A DNA stretch of 64,000 nt from Ligula intestinalis (GCA_036362985.1 JAYGXS010000003.1:65433219-65497218); one strand, 5' to 3'; counted from the stretch's first letter, positions 9,976-24,900 are shown. A program made the numbers and translations. The notes: a model not told the origin generated them from the letters alone.

Positions 9976-12900
9976 GTATGCTCAGTATTTATTTATTCAG
10001 TGTATGGCGTTCATAAAGCATTTAGTATATGTTCCCAAAATTTGTATGTGTTGCTAAGTATGAACTGTACTACTTGCTATTACTAGATTTGAATTTCGAG
10101 ATTTTTGTGCATTTAACTTATTCTGATTCATGTGCATTGCTTACTGTAAATTCAAACGCTCTGTTAGCCAAGTCCACTGTTTGGGCCTTGCTTTAAAAAG
10201 TGACTGAAAAAATGCCCCGAATTCTTAGCATGTAATTGATGCATTTTCTGAACTTTTCAGAAATCGCCAGACGCTTCAAACTCAGTTTCATGGAATACGG
10301 CTTGGACAAGTTACCACAGTATGAAAAGCTAAATCAGTGCCTCAGTCAATTAAGTGACGCTGTTTCAGAAAAGGTTGGTTAGCTTTTTTAGGATGTAGAG
10401 AAGAATTGAATTAAAATTGTCATTCAATTCATTACTAATTGAACATTTTTTTCAAAGGTCAATAAAGTCAGAAGAATGATGGATGAACGTGAAGGATATC
10501 CCAAATTAAACAGTTTGGCGCAAACCAATCTTCAAAAAGAAGGGAAACGAAGAACCGATTTGGAAGAGGAATTGGATGATGCTAAAGGTGTGGTTCTTAA
10601 ATATTTGCATACAGCCTACTAGGGCCATGGTAATTTACTTTTTTCTGGGAAATGTGGTGAATATTTTTCAACAAATAATGCACAAATGTGAGAAAATGCC
10701 ATTTTTATTTTGTGTGAGTAATCGCTTCTCGCTCCCAGGGCCCATGTGTACGTTTTTATGAAGTGATTAGGCACTTCTGTTTCAGCTGCAACTCTATATA
10801 GATCGTCCACCCCATAATTTTCTTTATCACTTACTTGAATTTTGACTCTAGGTTTCATTCGATAGGGCATTGCGGGATAGTGCCGCAAACGTCAATCAGT
10901 AGAGTGATATGAGCAAAAATATTTTAAGCCATGGAATTTGGCGATTCTTGGTCTACATATTATTTAATCGATTATGTCTGTCGTGTTGGACAGATTCCTC
11001 AGTGTTTTGATATCAGATATTTTTCTTGATATTTTAAGAAGTGTTGGATGGCATTTTACTTGTAGAGCGCATTCGACACTTAAGTATGGAACATATTCTA
11101 CTGAAGGAGGACTACGAACTTCAAATTAAAAGAGGACGTGAAAAGGAAAACCAAATTCAGGTAAATGTTTACTTCTCAGTGTTCAGTCATTTTTTCCAGT
11201 TTAGTATCATCCTATCACGAATTTTGACTGGCTTATTTAAGTTAGGATATGTGCCAATAATGCAAGCGGAAAATCGCAATTTATTTAGTCATGCTGGACC
11301 TCGTTGCTCTATTTCTCGTGCACAGTTATTCTTTCGGCAACCTAGTTGATTTAAAATTTTTTAATGGAAAAATAAATATCAGGTCTAGCTCCATTTCGGA
11401 AGTTTGAAGGGCCTGACATTTTAATTTTTGCGGGAGAGGTAAAATTCAGTGAGTTAGAAAACAGCCAAAACGTCTATGAAACTTCACGGGTTCCCCTCGT
11501 CCCGTTTTGTCTTGGGACTCGCTTTCGTGCCCCATCAGCAGCCTCTTAACTGCCAGCGTATTATAGCTAGAAATAAATTGCCGACAAAGAAAAGATAGAC
11601 TGAAATGGCCTCTTCTGACCTATTAGCCGTCGTCAGCCAGCCACACCTAACCTAGGGGTTAGAAGCCTCGATGCTCGAACCTGAAGATTTTGGGACATAC
11701 GTCGATAGTCCCAGAACTTTGAGATTATTTACTTATTAACTTATTTGTTTTAAGTGATTTGGTTTGTTTGCATAAATGTTACCCGGACGGATGTTCCGTG
11801 AATTGCAAAAAGATAATGAAGTAACAACATTATTCACGCATATGGATAAAAATATGACTCTCAGTAAGATTTGTTTCCGTCCTAGGAATTAAAAGAAAAA
11901 CTCGTGCAAAAATCTCGGACTGAAGCTGAAAAAGTTCGGCTTTTCGTGGAGCAGGCCGTTTCGGAGGTGGAAAAGGTAGCCCAAATGCAGTTATGTAATG
12001 CAGCAAAACGTCTGGAAGCGGCCGAAATTGCTCTTGCAACGCAGACTAAGCGGCTCTGTTGCAAACACGAAGAAGTCATTATGCGCAATCTAAATCATGG
12101 GCACGATGAGAAAGCTACTCAGGCGGTACGCAAAAATGAAAGTTTGTTTGTTTGGTAAAGCATATGTTCACGGTAATTTTATGAATTGCAGACGATAACT
12201 AACATGTAATGACATGTTTCTAACGGACTCCACGTAAAGTTAGTCGAGTTCATGATTGGAATAAATAATAGGACCGTCTACTAGTAAAAGGAGTTGCTCT
12301 ACCAGTGTGCAAGCTGAAAACGGATAGAGCCCGCTAAAATAATAACGTGTGTTTTTAAAATGTATTTTCCGCCGAAAAAAGGACAAAGACCCAAAGTACG
12401 AAACCATCTTATTCTGAAAAGATATTTAGGAAAATTAAATATGTAACTTTTTAAACGAGAGCATGAAAAATACAACAAACGCTATTTTTGTTTGAAAAAA
12501 TTAACTACAGCTGAAGCTCTTTGTCAGATTGAACACAAAATCCGTTTTTACCCAAATGCGAATAAGCATGCTATCTAGCGTTGCTGCTCTCTAATAAATA
12601 AAATTTTCATCCCGTCTCCTGGTTGCACAACGTGTCTATTTGTTGGTGGGGTGCTTGATCATCAAAAAATTGAGAAAAGTTTAGCGAGATGAGAGCCGAG
12701 CAATAAGTACTGTCATAAACTACAGCTACAAATCAGCGCTCACTCCATATGCCTATTAATTTTTTCTGCACGTTTGACATTTAGCTTGTTTGCTGCACAT
12801 TCTCTCTAGTCTGTAGAGGATCTAGGGATCCATTCTCGAAAATGAAGTGAATAAATTTGCATTGTTATCCCAAACAAGGCATTTTCCTGAAACTTTAAAA

Positions 12901-15900
12901 AATTCCCGTTCAAGACGTGGGACCATTTTTCAAATGACCAGCGCTCCATCAGTTAAAACTTCCACATTGGCGCCTGGCTGCCACTCAGAATACGCTTTTC
13001 CATTTCATTTTTTTATCAGCAGAAATGCAAACGGGTGTCTTCTTCACCCGTGTCTTGAGAATGAGTAGGTGGCTCTCGACACAGTTCTAAAGAGTGGATA
13101 AGAATTGAGGACAGGTGCTCTTCATGGCGAAGTACTGTGATCCGCTTTTAATAGAACTTTACAAGTATCCTTTTTGGCCATCCACTTTCACACAACAGTC
13201 ACAGATCACCATACAGCCTTCCGTGGTGCTTTCCCCTCCGGACATAAAGACTGCACGAAGGATCTTTGTACACTGATCTCGTCTTTTATGTTAATAGTAG
13301 CGAGCCCGTTTACGTGGTTCGAAGAAAAAAGATTTGAGTCCACAACGGCCTGAACACAATGAATAACCAACCGAATATTTGAAATTGTAACCTCCAAGCA
13401 TGTCAATCAAATAAGACAAGCGTTTTCTAGATGGAAAAATTGACAAGTGACGTGTGATAGAACACTGAAATACTGCTAATTAACTATGGATACTCTTGCC
13501 CTGCATGAAGTACCTGCCAGGCATTGGATATATATATGTAACTTGGGATTTTTAGAAGTGATTGTAGCGCAAGAGCACTGATGCCATCGTGCTTCTGTTT
13601 CGTATAACCTACAAGGAAATATTCCATGAGTGATTATAACTGAAAATTAACATATTTCATGTGATAATGAACCCGAAAGTAACTGCAAACAAAGAAAAAA
13701 CATAATTCTGACTAAGTCAGGCAACGTTCTTCTGCCATTTACTTAACAGGTGGTGTGTTGTGTGCATCAATATATTTCGTGAGAGAAGGGCTATTCGGTT
13801 CTCACTATCCAGCGATTTATCCAGCAGCATTTTTCACATTAGATGGCTGTTGTAAACAGTTCGCGAATGATTGTTCAAACTGAATGTATAATGTCTGGTA
13901 TATTAATACACAATGCGCATATTTCAAAATGAATATACTACAAATCAAGTTTACAAGAAAGTGAGTTAAAAATTCTCGACTTTTTTTACTCACGAGATTT
14001 ATATATTTTAGTGTCTCCCTTTTTCCCAGTATTCGAGGCGCGACTTGCTAAAAACCGCTTATGTCTTCACCGGTTGCACAATCCCATAAATTTTTAAGAT
14101 GGTATAAAAAGCAAAATCTATTGGTCTATTAATTTTGAGAGTGCTCATCAGTTGCTTCCTCTCGTTGCATAACGTAAATAAGGTCAGAGAAAATAAAAAA
14201 TTGAATTGATACAGAAAATTCGATACAAAACAGCAAGATCACATTGTCCTCCCCGTCTTTTTTGCCTTAGACGTTTTTCCGCAGTTTTTGCTGCCCACGG
14301 CGTTTTAACTTTCTTACTTTATTGATTGTCTCTTGGCCATTTCTTGTGACCTAGATTAGTTACGTTACGCAGCGAGAGGAGGCAACTGATGAGCAATCTC
14401 GAAATTAATAGACCAATAAATTTTGCTTGTTACGCAATCTTCAAAATTGCACCAGGGAAAAGAAGCTTGAAATCCCAAAAATGTAAACTCAGGTCTCCAC
14501 CTCTGTGTTTAGCGTTCAAGCAAGAACAATCCGTAGGCAGTAGGTGATAGAAAATCCCCTTGCTTTTATTCTTTTGGAATGTATGTTCAAGTTTCAGCCG
14601 AAATACCGACTATTTCCCGTGCTGAACTCAAAATTCCCTAGCTGCCGTTTTGTGGTTTCAGCGGCTCGTTTTGCGCAGGTCAGGACGAGGAGCGGATACG
14701 CCAGTTGTTTACTATATAAACGTTTTTCTCAACCTTCTTTCTTCTCAATGGCCTGTCCTTGCCTTCTGCCTCTAATGTGCAAATTCCACCTGCCCGTTTG
14801 TTCAGTATGCACTTCTGTACTACTTAACAGATCAAAGAACTCATAGTGATCGCGGCATATACTACATACTTCATGTAAGGAAGAGATAATATAAGGGAAG
14901 GATAATATATTCGCCTGCTCTAGTTGCCGTTGTCATCGGGTATTTTGTTTTACGTGATGTCGCTGAATGGATTTTATCAGTGCCATACCTACGCCAGTAT
15001 GAGAAGAATTTACTTTCACGTCAACTGGCTTAAGTTACTCTCCACTTCAAAGTGTAGTTTTGCTGGGCATGGCTACTGAACTTTTTGATGGGATTTAGAA
15101 GAACCCGCTTATTCACACCACATCCACAATAAAATACCAAAAATAAATGTTGTTCCGGTTTCAGATCGATACAAGACCATAGCGGACAATCATTTGTATG
15201 ACGTTGGCCTTGCAGCCTGTATGTATAAATACGTTTTTCTCGGATTTCAAGGACGAAAACCAAAAGCTTGTGCCCACCTCGGACGAAAGACCTCTAAAAG
15301 CACCTTTAAGAGGGATCTCTCGATCAGAATGCGACCTCAGAAATATATCGATCAATCCCAGCTCGTGCAAATGTCCCGATAAAGCATCCTCGGTGGCACC
15401 TGCAATGGTGTTTACTACGCAAACCGACTTGATTAATCTTCGAGAAGAATTGAAAAAGGTATGTTACACAGCCTGAAAAAAGATCCTGTTTTATCGTTCT
15501 TTATCTATCCATACGACTGCTCCTGTCATTTTTATAACTGTTATTTCCCAAGTACGCCATTTACAATTGTATAAATATTCAATCACGGGCTTGATATTAG
15601 CATCCCTTAGCTTATTATAAGAAATCATATGTCCCCTCTCGCAGTCTATGACGCTTTTTTGTTTTTTTTTCTGGATTGAGCACTGACCGAAAATCGGTCG
15701 GGACTGTAGAATTGAATTGACTCGCTAATGACAAACACTTTCGCCCGAGTAAAGTGCTTCATGGTTGAGTTCATAATTTCTGTTTAACAGATTAAACTAC
15801 GTTCGCTTTTAGGGAACGGTACCCTGCAGCTTAATGTCATCAATGCAAAAAACAGAAAATAGGACACGCTCTTGAAGTTGGTGCACAATGCTGTTTTTGG

Positions 15901-18900
15901 TCCATGCTAATATTTCGACGAGGGTACCGCATAACCTGGGTGACGCCGTATCTGGATTCTGTCTAGCACTGACACCGGCAAAGCCTTTAAGTAGGGGAAA
16001 TTGTAATTATTACAAAGGACTGTGCTTCATAAGTCCAAAGATACCCTTCAAATTCAATTCCGTCGTACCCTTTAACATTTTCGCGTGGTTTGACAGTTTG
16101 CTTGAACGTGGTGGATGTATACAAAGACACCGAAAGATTTACCATACTGACGCCGCAGGTACCAGCTAAAAGCTCAGAAAGGCATGTCTAGCTGATTTTA
16201 TGCCGACGAGGGACGCAGCCGCGAGGAGTCCGGTTCGTCCGTAGGAACCTTAGCGTGCTCCACGTGCCTTCGGGCATATAAACTGCGACTTCCGTACTAC
16301 CTTGTTTAATTTCTGAGCCTGGAAAACTTGTTTTCGGCAGGATTTACCCCAGGCCCGCACAATAATTGCTACGGAAAGGAAACAACGCGACATTAAAAAT
16401 GGAGTCCACATACCAAAAAGCATACAACAGACGCTAAGGAACCATTGCTGAGCCGAGCATCTTCCAACTGCATCACGCAGCGGCACAAACTAGACGGAAC
16501 ACGGTTGGCTGGGCTTTTAGTTGGTACCTTCGCTGTCAGTATGTGTGTGTAGTGGTTTGCTGGAGGCATAGAATCAGGTTGAAATGGCGCCTTCTCGATG
16601 CGGCATTTATGGTACTCCTGCGCACGCGGGAGCCTACCTAGCAAGGTGGTGTTGTTGTGGCGCGTGTTAGAATATGTGTCATGCACATCGCCTGCGCCCT
16701 CCCCGTCTCCGGTCCTCTCGACTATTGTTTTGACATCGGATACAGGTGTGGGAGCGGTGAGGGAGTGCGGTTGGTCCTGCGGGGCTTACTTCACTATAAT
16801 GTAGCTATAGTCATTGCGTCTGCCCTCAGCTTGCTGCAGTTCGTGGTGGGCATCGTCGAGAGCGACGGTCGAACTGTCACGATGTTAGCATGAAAAATAA
16901 TTCAGTCTTTATATACCACTGAATGCCTATTTGCAGTTAGTTAAGATTACACGGTTACTCCGAAATAGCTGATGGCTTTCAGCCCAAATATTTATATTAA
17001 CTTTCAGACGGGGCCCGATGAGCTCTAATCTGAAGGATTTACTCCACGCACGCACATTAATTTTTTTCGGAGATCAACCAAAACGGCGTGGTGGATATAG
17101 CTAATTTATGGTTTTAAAGAACCCTTCTCGCATTCTAATCCGATGGACCTCCTGATCAGCCCAGTATGTGTTTGTGCGGAATGGGTGATTGGTGGATCGA
17201 AAGTCAGGCTGCAATGGCCCCTTTGTAATGAGGCCTCGATGAAGCTACCACTGAGCTGGGCTGCGAGCTTCTCAAAACTCTGCTGCTGTTTCGTTTGTTT
17301 GTGGTGGTCTACGGTGCGTGAATCTGCGCCCTTTTCCACCTCCGGTCTTCTTGCCTCTGTCTTGACACCGGTCCCAGGAGTGAGAATGGGATAGAGGTTG
17401 CAGTAGATGCAGCGCAAGACTACTCTCACTATAATCCAGCGAAAGTGGACCTCGTCGAAACCGAAAGTCAAATTGTCGTACCTTTACTAATTTTCAGGTT
17501 AAGAAAGTTTGAAAATGATTGAGTGAATCTAGGGAGCGCATTTGTTTATCACTACAGCTTCCCGGCAACAGTATTACATGCTGAGATACTTAGCTATCGC
17601 TAGCCCTAACATTTCGTCATACGGGAGCGGTGTTAGTAGGTGTTTTATGATCGGACCATATCACAAGAAAGAAAAAATTAATTAAAAAGTTGAACATATA
17701 AAAGCGGAAAGGAATCGGAAATAATTATTTGAATAACCAAAAATAGCGCGCAATAATTAAAATGACAAATGCAACCAATAGGAAACAACATTCGCGCAAA
17801 AAGTACCTGCAAATAGAATTCAAACACCTGTGGACTCTATATCTAAATTTAGAGGTTAAAAGAAAACCGTGAAAAATAGGATTTTCCCCATTTTTAAAAA
17901 CTCGCAAAAGCTTCTCATGCACTTTGACAAATCTCGTAGTACGATAAGCCGACAGGCAACAGTATGTTGCTTAAAAAACTAAATTGAATTAAAAATTAAG
18001 CCAACTAAAATATAACTAAACTAATAAACTAAACCAATAACTTAACAACTAAACCAAAACGAATCAAGCTCAATGCAACCACATGAAGCATATATACGCC
18101 TAGTTAATTACATATAGTAGGTATATACATACATATTAACATAGGTGAAAATAAGAGGTTCACATAAATTATCCCTTTCATCATCGCCCAAAGAAGATGA
18201 AAAAGAAAACAAGTATGTATATCAAAGGACATCGGCATCTGAGATTGTCGCACACCTTCTCTTCCCTTCCTTTCACCCAGGCCCGCGAGCATGCCCACCA
18301 AATCGAACTCAGTCAACGGCTGGTGCTTGCACAACTCGTCTGGCTGGCCTCAGACAGAAAGGCTGGTGCCTTGGTTCCCCTTGATGAGCCTAACAAGTTG
18401 ACGAAGACCTCGGCCCGATATAGCCCTAATTCTGGCAGGATTACAGGCACAGTCAACTGTAGCATGGGTATGACACACGTAAGAACTAAGCCACGTCTCT
18501 GTGAAAGCACCTGCCTGCATGAAGAAACACAGAACACCGCTCATTCAATTGACCAGAGCAACATTATCGCCCAGGTATGAAGACTCTAAAGGGTTGAGTC
18601 CTTTGTTTCCTCTTCAGACTTTCTACCCTCTTAACATCTTTACTATTAAACAAATGCTGCTCTCCTTATGCAAACCATTTTTTATTCTGCAACCTGTATC
18701 AGGCCGTGGCTTGGCGAATCAAAAAATTGCAGTTTGCAAAAATAGGTTTCCATGACATGCAGCACCGTCTTAGTTTGAGTAAGAGTTTGTATGAAAGCAG
18801 GGAAGGGTTTTGGCGTCACATACCGACTTGTCAACACAATGCGCGGTTAAATATAACTTCCCATGGACTCACCACGTTCACTTCCACTCTAAATCCTGCG

Positions 18901-21900
18901 TATCGAAAACCACCAAGAGGACCAAAAAACGTTTCTCAAATGTGAAATCTGTGCGAAACGGCGTTGGTAGGGGTTTCTTGTGAGGCCGATTTTGTCTGTG
19001 ATGAATGATAAGAGCCACTTGCATATTTTCAGTTGGCTGAACTTCCGCTTATTCAAACAATTATTTGATTATCTTACCCAATACGAGTTGCTCTAATAGG
19101 TTTATTGGTTTATAGGCTTCCAGTTCAGTCTGTTTTGTCCTTCCCACAGCCTTTTACCTATATTTTATTTCAGTAAAACAATTACAAGCTGTCTGAATTT
19201 CTTTCGTTTTGCGCAGTTTTCACGCGCCTATGCGGCGCCTGGTTTGTCCCACTTTTTTACGTCCGATTTAACCACGAATTCTGTTGGGGAAAACTTCTGC
19301 CATTAGGCGGGCTCACAAAAAACCTTTCCGAAACCGTTCGATATCAAAAAGCAAACCTGTACATCTAGAATGAAAGATCACATAATTTACTGCACATTGA
19401 AATACCTCTCTTAATGCTGCTTTTAAGATCAACGAATTGCTTAACGAAAAGGACGAGAAGATCAGGCGGGCCAAGGAAAAGGAATTTCTTCTAAAACAAC
19501 AAATATGGACGCTGCGGAACACAAAAGCAGTGAGTGTTTTGTTCCACGACTCCTTAGTTATGATTCATCTCCCTAAGGTGCACTTCATCCACAGAGTCAA
19601 ACGTTGGCAAAAACCTTTCAAAATTGCTGGTTGCATTAAGTGCACATTTTCTTTTTATTTTACTGACAACTTTCAAAGTTGGTGCAGTCGTTCCAGTTTT
19701 GACAGTGGGAGAGGTTTTGGGCATTTTACATAGGATTTGTACAATCTGACGGCTCCTAGCGGGGCAGCAAGTATGCGGGTCACATAAAGGCAGCTGCAGA
19801 TTTCCAGTAGAGGAGAATATCCGAGTTCCGAAGCAGTTCGAAGAAGAAGAAGAAGAAGAAGAAGAAGAAGAAGAAGAAGAAGAAGANNNNNNNNNNGAAG
19901 AAGAAGAAGAAGAAGAAGAAGAAGAAGAAGAAGAAGAAGAAGAAGAAGAAGAAGAAGAAGAAGAAGAAGAAGCGATCACTGGAACACGAGGTTCATTGTC
20001 CTGACGTTTCAGATTCCCTCGGGAATCCTTAATCATAGGTAATGAAAGGAAAGTCTGAGGCATACGCAGATAGGGTGATACATGCACAGATTACACGCTA
20101 TGAACTATCAATAACGTGTAATCTGTGCGTGTATCACCCTATCTGCGCATGTTTGAGACTGTTCTTCTATTTCCTATGAATAAGGATTCCCGAGGGAATC
20201 CGAAACGTCAGGACAATAAAACTCTTGTTCCAGTGATCGCTTCTTCGTCTTCTGAGCTGCAGATTTATTTGTTGCCAAGATTACTTCAGGGATCGAAGCA
20301 GCGTGTCGTGAAGTATCTTCGACGCAGTTTTTCATTTGCGGCTAGTATGCGCCAGTTTTAAAGTGTCTCTGCAGTGCATCGCACGGCTTATTCTGTGTGC
20401 CGCTGTATTTAATTATCCAGTGGCCTCAAACACCCTGTCAACAGCGACGTATGGGACTGATGCAAGAACTTATTCCTCGTGCCAGGTCACTCCTGTGGAC
20501 TGCCAACCTCCCTAATGGCGTATCTGTCTTAAGTTTCACATATTTGAAAGGTGTTATTTATTCCTACTTATCTACCGAAGAGGTGTATGGCACTACCTGA
20601 AGCCACTGACTGTTCTTAACTCCATCGGGAAACTAGTTCTCATTTGGTCACAAATTATAATGAGGGGAATCGATAAATCTTGCATGCTGCTTTTCTCTCT
20701 CTAATAAATGTAATCAAACGCCGAGTCTTTAATTGCAGTTTTAATTATCCGGTTACAAACTAAAGGAGTTGTAGCTTATATATTTAAGCCAAGCCATCTA
20801 CTCGTCAATTTATTGGGGTTTAAAACAATTTCTAATGACAAGTTTGACGTTAATTGTGCTATGCCGATGGCTAATGCGTAAATACTAGTTGAAATTCTTT
20901 CGAATAGCTAAGAATTTACTTGCACCCCTCCTTTGCATTGGAACTGTTAACTCTATCTTCGACATGGTTACGTCTAGTCGGAGGAAGTCACACCTCCAAA
21001 CGAAGTCGGGACGCAGAAAAGCAAGCCAAAGTGTCTCAGCGATCGTCTGAGAGGGGCGGAATTACGTCTCGCAAAGGCCCTGGCGGAGGTTGAGAAATGG
21101 CAGAAGTACTGTGATGAGAAGGACTCTGAGCTCACGGCTGAGCGCACGCATACACAGGACCTGCAAACAACTCAGAAAACGGATATGCTGGTAGGAATTA
21201 ATGGGTTATATTTTTTGTTATACTTCTTCGCTCGCCTCCTTAGATAGGGCCCCCACGGCATTAGGTAATTATCAAGAGGAGGTGTTCCTCTCAAATTTTT
21301 GCGTCATCTTTTCGAAAGTTGGGACAGACTTTATATACAGGATTATATGCGGCTGAGAGTTCGTTTAAGCAAGTTTTTCTTCTGCGTTCTGAACAAATCC
21401 ATCATGCGGGTCGACAACATACAGCAGACTGTATATCTGATAAAATGTGAGGCGAAAAATTTGAGTGGGGATCTAACACACACTTGAGGTTGTTTAATTT
21501 GTTTCTTGGGTTGACTTGAGGTGCAAAAGGCTGTTAACTAGAAAAATAATCTTAGTTCAGATCAGTATACTGGGGACAAATAGGGGCAGAATTGGGCCAA
21601 ATCCAAAGTTTGTTGAGATCCAAAGAGTTCCCTACAATATTAAATACTGTGGACCACAAACTTCTTGTTTTTGCGTGTTGTACTGTAAAAGAGCATTAGA
21701 AAAACCAGAAACATTTTGAAATTTTTCGTGGTCACAGAACAGAAGCTTTTAGCTTCGCATTCATGTAATTGAGGTAGATACACGTATGACTTCATTGGTA
21801 TCTCTCACAAAACTTCTTGATCTACTGTTTCGTCTTTCCCTCGAAAGCATTCGGATTTTTAAGTGTAGCGGAGCAAGCCCTTAGGCATTTTTGGTGAACT

Positions 21901-24900
21901 GGACGTTAAGGCATGTTAAGAGTCGACCGTTTTTGGCTGCAGTCTTCTTTGAAAAGTAAAAAGTAACATATATTCCTATTCTTTTTCCCTCCTTTTATCT
22001 GTACCATTGAGAAATATGCCTCGATGTGATCTTCAAATGCGTCAAATTTACTAGGCGGATATTCACATAACTAATTGTCTATCTTTACGTTTTGGCTTAA
22101 CACATACACACACTGCTCCCTAACATTAAAGGCTCCGCTAAACGTACCAAACCATCTAAGGCTCAATTACGGTCCAAATTAGCAACTTTCCATTCTGACA
22201 TCCACCGCTATGCAAACACTTCATCAAGGACAGAAATTTCAGATGTCAATATAAATTTACTAAGTATGGAACAAAGTCTGTCCGCAACCAATCAAAACTC
22301 TTCACACTATATTGTAGAGAGAGGGAGAGAATGCTATATTAAGGATTGAAAAATTCTGAACTTTCAGCAGCGAGGGCTCCATTCACGGAGAGCAAAGGAT
22401 AAGGTAAATAAGGGGTCATGTTAAAAGGTCAAAGGTCACTGAATGCTCAAAATAAAAGGTTTGCACGATATCCAAATGAACTATGGAGACAGATCAGCTT
22501 TCAACCTCTAAATTTCCGCTTCTTCATGCATGACGTAGCGTGCTAGGAATGGGAGTTCCGAGTGCTAATATGCTGATGTGCGGCAAGACATATGACGGAA
22601 ACCTCGACGCACGGGATGGGAAGACTTTGCAGTCATTAGTTCAGAGGGGAGAGGGTGAGCGACCTCATTAAGGATGCGATCAGCAAATTGCTTGACCGTC
22701 TTAAAGTGGCGCTGTATTATAATGTCAGCTAAAAAATATAGGACACACCGGCAGCTGAAAAGAGCATTCGGAGGCTACGTTTCAAAATGAATTGGTCTTT
22801 TTACGTAAGGCTGGAAAAATAACCGGAGAGCAGTAAAGAATGAGGGGGAGAATGCACGCATCTACAAAGCACCAGATTAGGGCTTGCGGTGTGTGATATG
22901 AACGCAAGCGGCGGATATAATATGAAAGTTTATGGATTTTAATAAAAAGGCCTTCTATATGAAGAGCAAATGTAAGCTTGGATGCCAAAGCAACACCAAG
23001 TTATCGGAAAGAGGATACCTTGTTGGGCAGAATGTCAATAGTTTCGGGACTGAGAGAGGGTCGCAGTCGAAAAATATACTGGACTGACTTTCGCTCGTTA
23101 AATAGAAGGCCATTTGCTGACGACCATGTTGAGACGTGGTCTAGGCCATCCTTTAGTATTTGGAGATGTGACTGACTTTTGAGAGGATGGCCATTTAACT
23201 AGGGAGATAGCTGAAGCCGACTGAGCACTTAACATTATCCTATTGCTCAATATAAATGGTTTATCGTGTGAAATAGCTGGGAGAGCAACGCCGTAGTTTC
23301 CCCTGCTTGACTCTTTGATCAGTTTCCTTTCTACCATTCTTGATATATCAAGTAAGCTTTCATAGGTGGTTCAAATTTTAATTTTAGTTTAGGCTCTCCC
23401 CAAATATTTTTTGGTAACTATAATAACGTTCTTATTAACTTTTCATACAGAATCTGTGTTGACAATTTATTCTACAGGTGCGAAACAAATTTCTAAGAAC
23501 AGTTTGTCAGATACTGTCCTCGTCCCTGCAAACATTCGATGCCCGCACAAGAGTGACCTCTGATGTCTCCGCTCCTGCCAGGACTGACGCCAGCCCCTCA
23601 AGAAACCATCATCTGGAAATGTGTGAACGGAAATCCCTCTGTCCATCTGGCGACTTCTCCGAGGACTCACCGATAAACAGCAATGTCAACTGCAGTAGGG
23701 AAGCCGTAAGTTTGTCTTGGTGTGATAATTAGGTACTCCTAACTGAAGTTGATTAGTTGGTTATATATAAGGGACATAAGTAGTTGCCTCGCCAGTTCTA
23801 CCGTTTTTTCTCACAATTTCGACCGTGTGACCCACAGCAATGTGGCCGCAGGAATGATGACTTGTGCGTGATTTAGAATATACTGATGTCAGTTCCACTG
23901 TCGGTTTTGGCGATGTCCACCACGAGCTTCAGCACCCCGAAGGCAGACGTGGTGACGCGACGCGGGATTATAATGAGAGTAGACTCGCGCAGAATCTAAC
24001 CCACTGTCTCACCACTCCCACACCCAAACCTGGTATTAAGACAAAAGTCGAGAAGACCGGACATGGGGAGAGGCGCAGGCGGCTGGCGCGGCCAAAACTT
24101 CAATACGCGCCACAACAAAACCTTGCTAGGTAGGTTCACACGTACGCGGGAGTGCCATAAAGGCCACATTACAACGAAGCCACTGCAGACTGACTCTCGG
24201 TCCGCCAGTCAGTCACTACTTTCAGTTGGCAACCCTCAAGACACGGCTTTTAGCGCACCATCATCGTTTCAAGAGTATCAGGTGGTTTATAATGAGGGAA
24301 GCAATGCGCTGAGGATCGACCTCACCCTCTTGCCCGCCGCCCGCATGAAGCCACCGCCTAGATGATCGGTTGCCTGATGCGGGATGGGCACAGTTGCTCC
24401 AAGGGCCGGCGAACCCGTCTGCGCGCTCCACAGCATGTCCTGTCCCCCTTGAAACACACCCACCAGGATTCACATGACCAGCGGGTTAGAAAGCGCCATC
24501 GCCCCTGACTCTCAGTCCAATAATTAGCCATTTCACACATCGCACACGGGCTGATGGTGTTTCCGGTAAATGTGTTAGTTGGCAGAGCTAAAAAAGAAAC
24601 AAGTTGGAGGTTAATATTGTAAAGCAAGTTATAAACGATGAGTAGAAGAAAGCGAGGGAAATAAATCGTCACTCCTATATGGCAACTATACTGATAGTGG
24701 ACTTGCCTACCATGTACCGCATTCCCTCCCCCGCAAGACAGAATCAGTAAGACCGCAACCAAGAGAGGGCACGGACGTTTTGCTCGGTGGGACCATGTAC
24801 CTAGGCGTGTCACCAGACTCCCTGGTCTACGCACAAACTACTAGTTTCTCATATAACAAGAAAAGGGATCCATTTGAATCACACTGCGTAAGAGTGCCAT

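Larger units (their letters stand above)
15459..18280. other. Intron of 2.8 kb with two dispersed-repeat copies
   Basis: Holds repeat copies at 16540-16880 and 17140-17480 (same family as 23845-24215 and 31095-31255) and a low-complexity CTAAA-rich stretch at about 17980-18060. The 93-codon frame at 15888-16169 has no support. Confidence 0.5.

Noticed and set aside
16393..16686. Minus frame sharing NTRHN and LLGR blocks with the plus frame at 24063-24365
   Set aside because: The shared peptide follows from inverted repeat copies (R1) at the DNA level. With only two clear copies and no domain, it is not evidence of a gene.
19554..20087. 177-codon minus frame with a long poly-Ser run
   Set aside because: The Ser run is just the translation of the (GAA)n repeat read on the other strand, through an assembly gap and a transposon palindrome.
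24358..24834. 158-codon minus frame with hydrophobic stretches
   Set aside because: It lies in a G+C-rich, repeat-dense intron region, has no domain and no splice context, and G+C-rich repeats readily give long chance frames.
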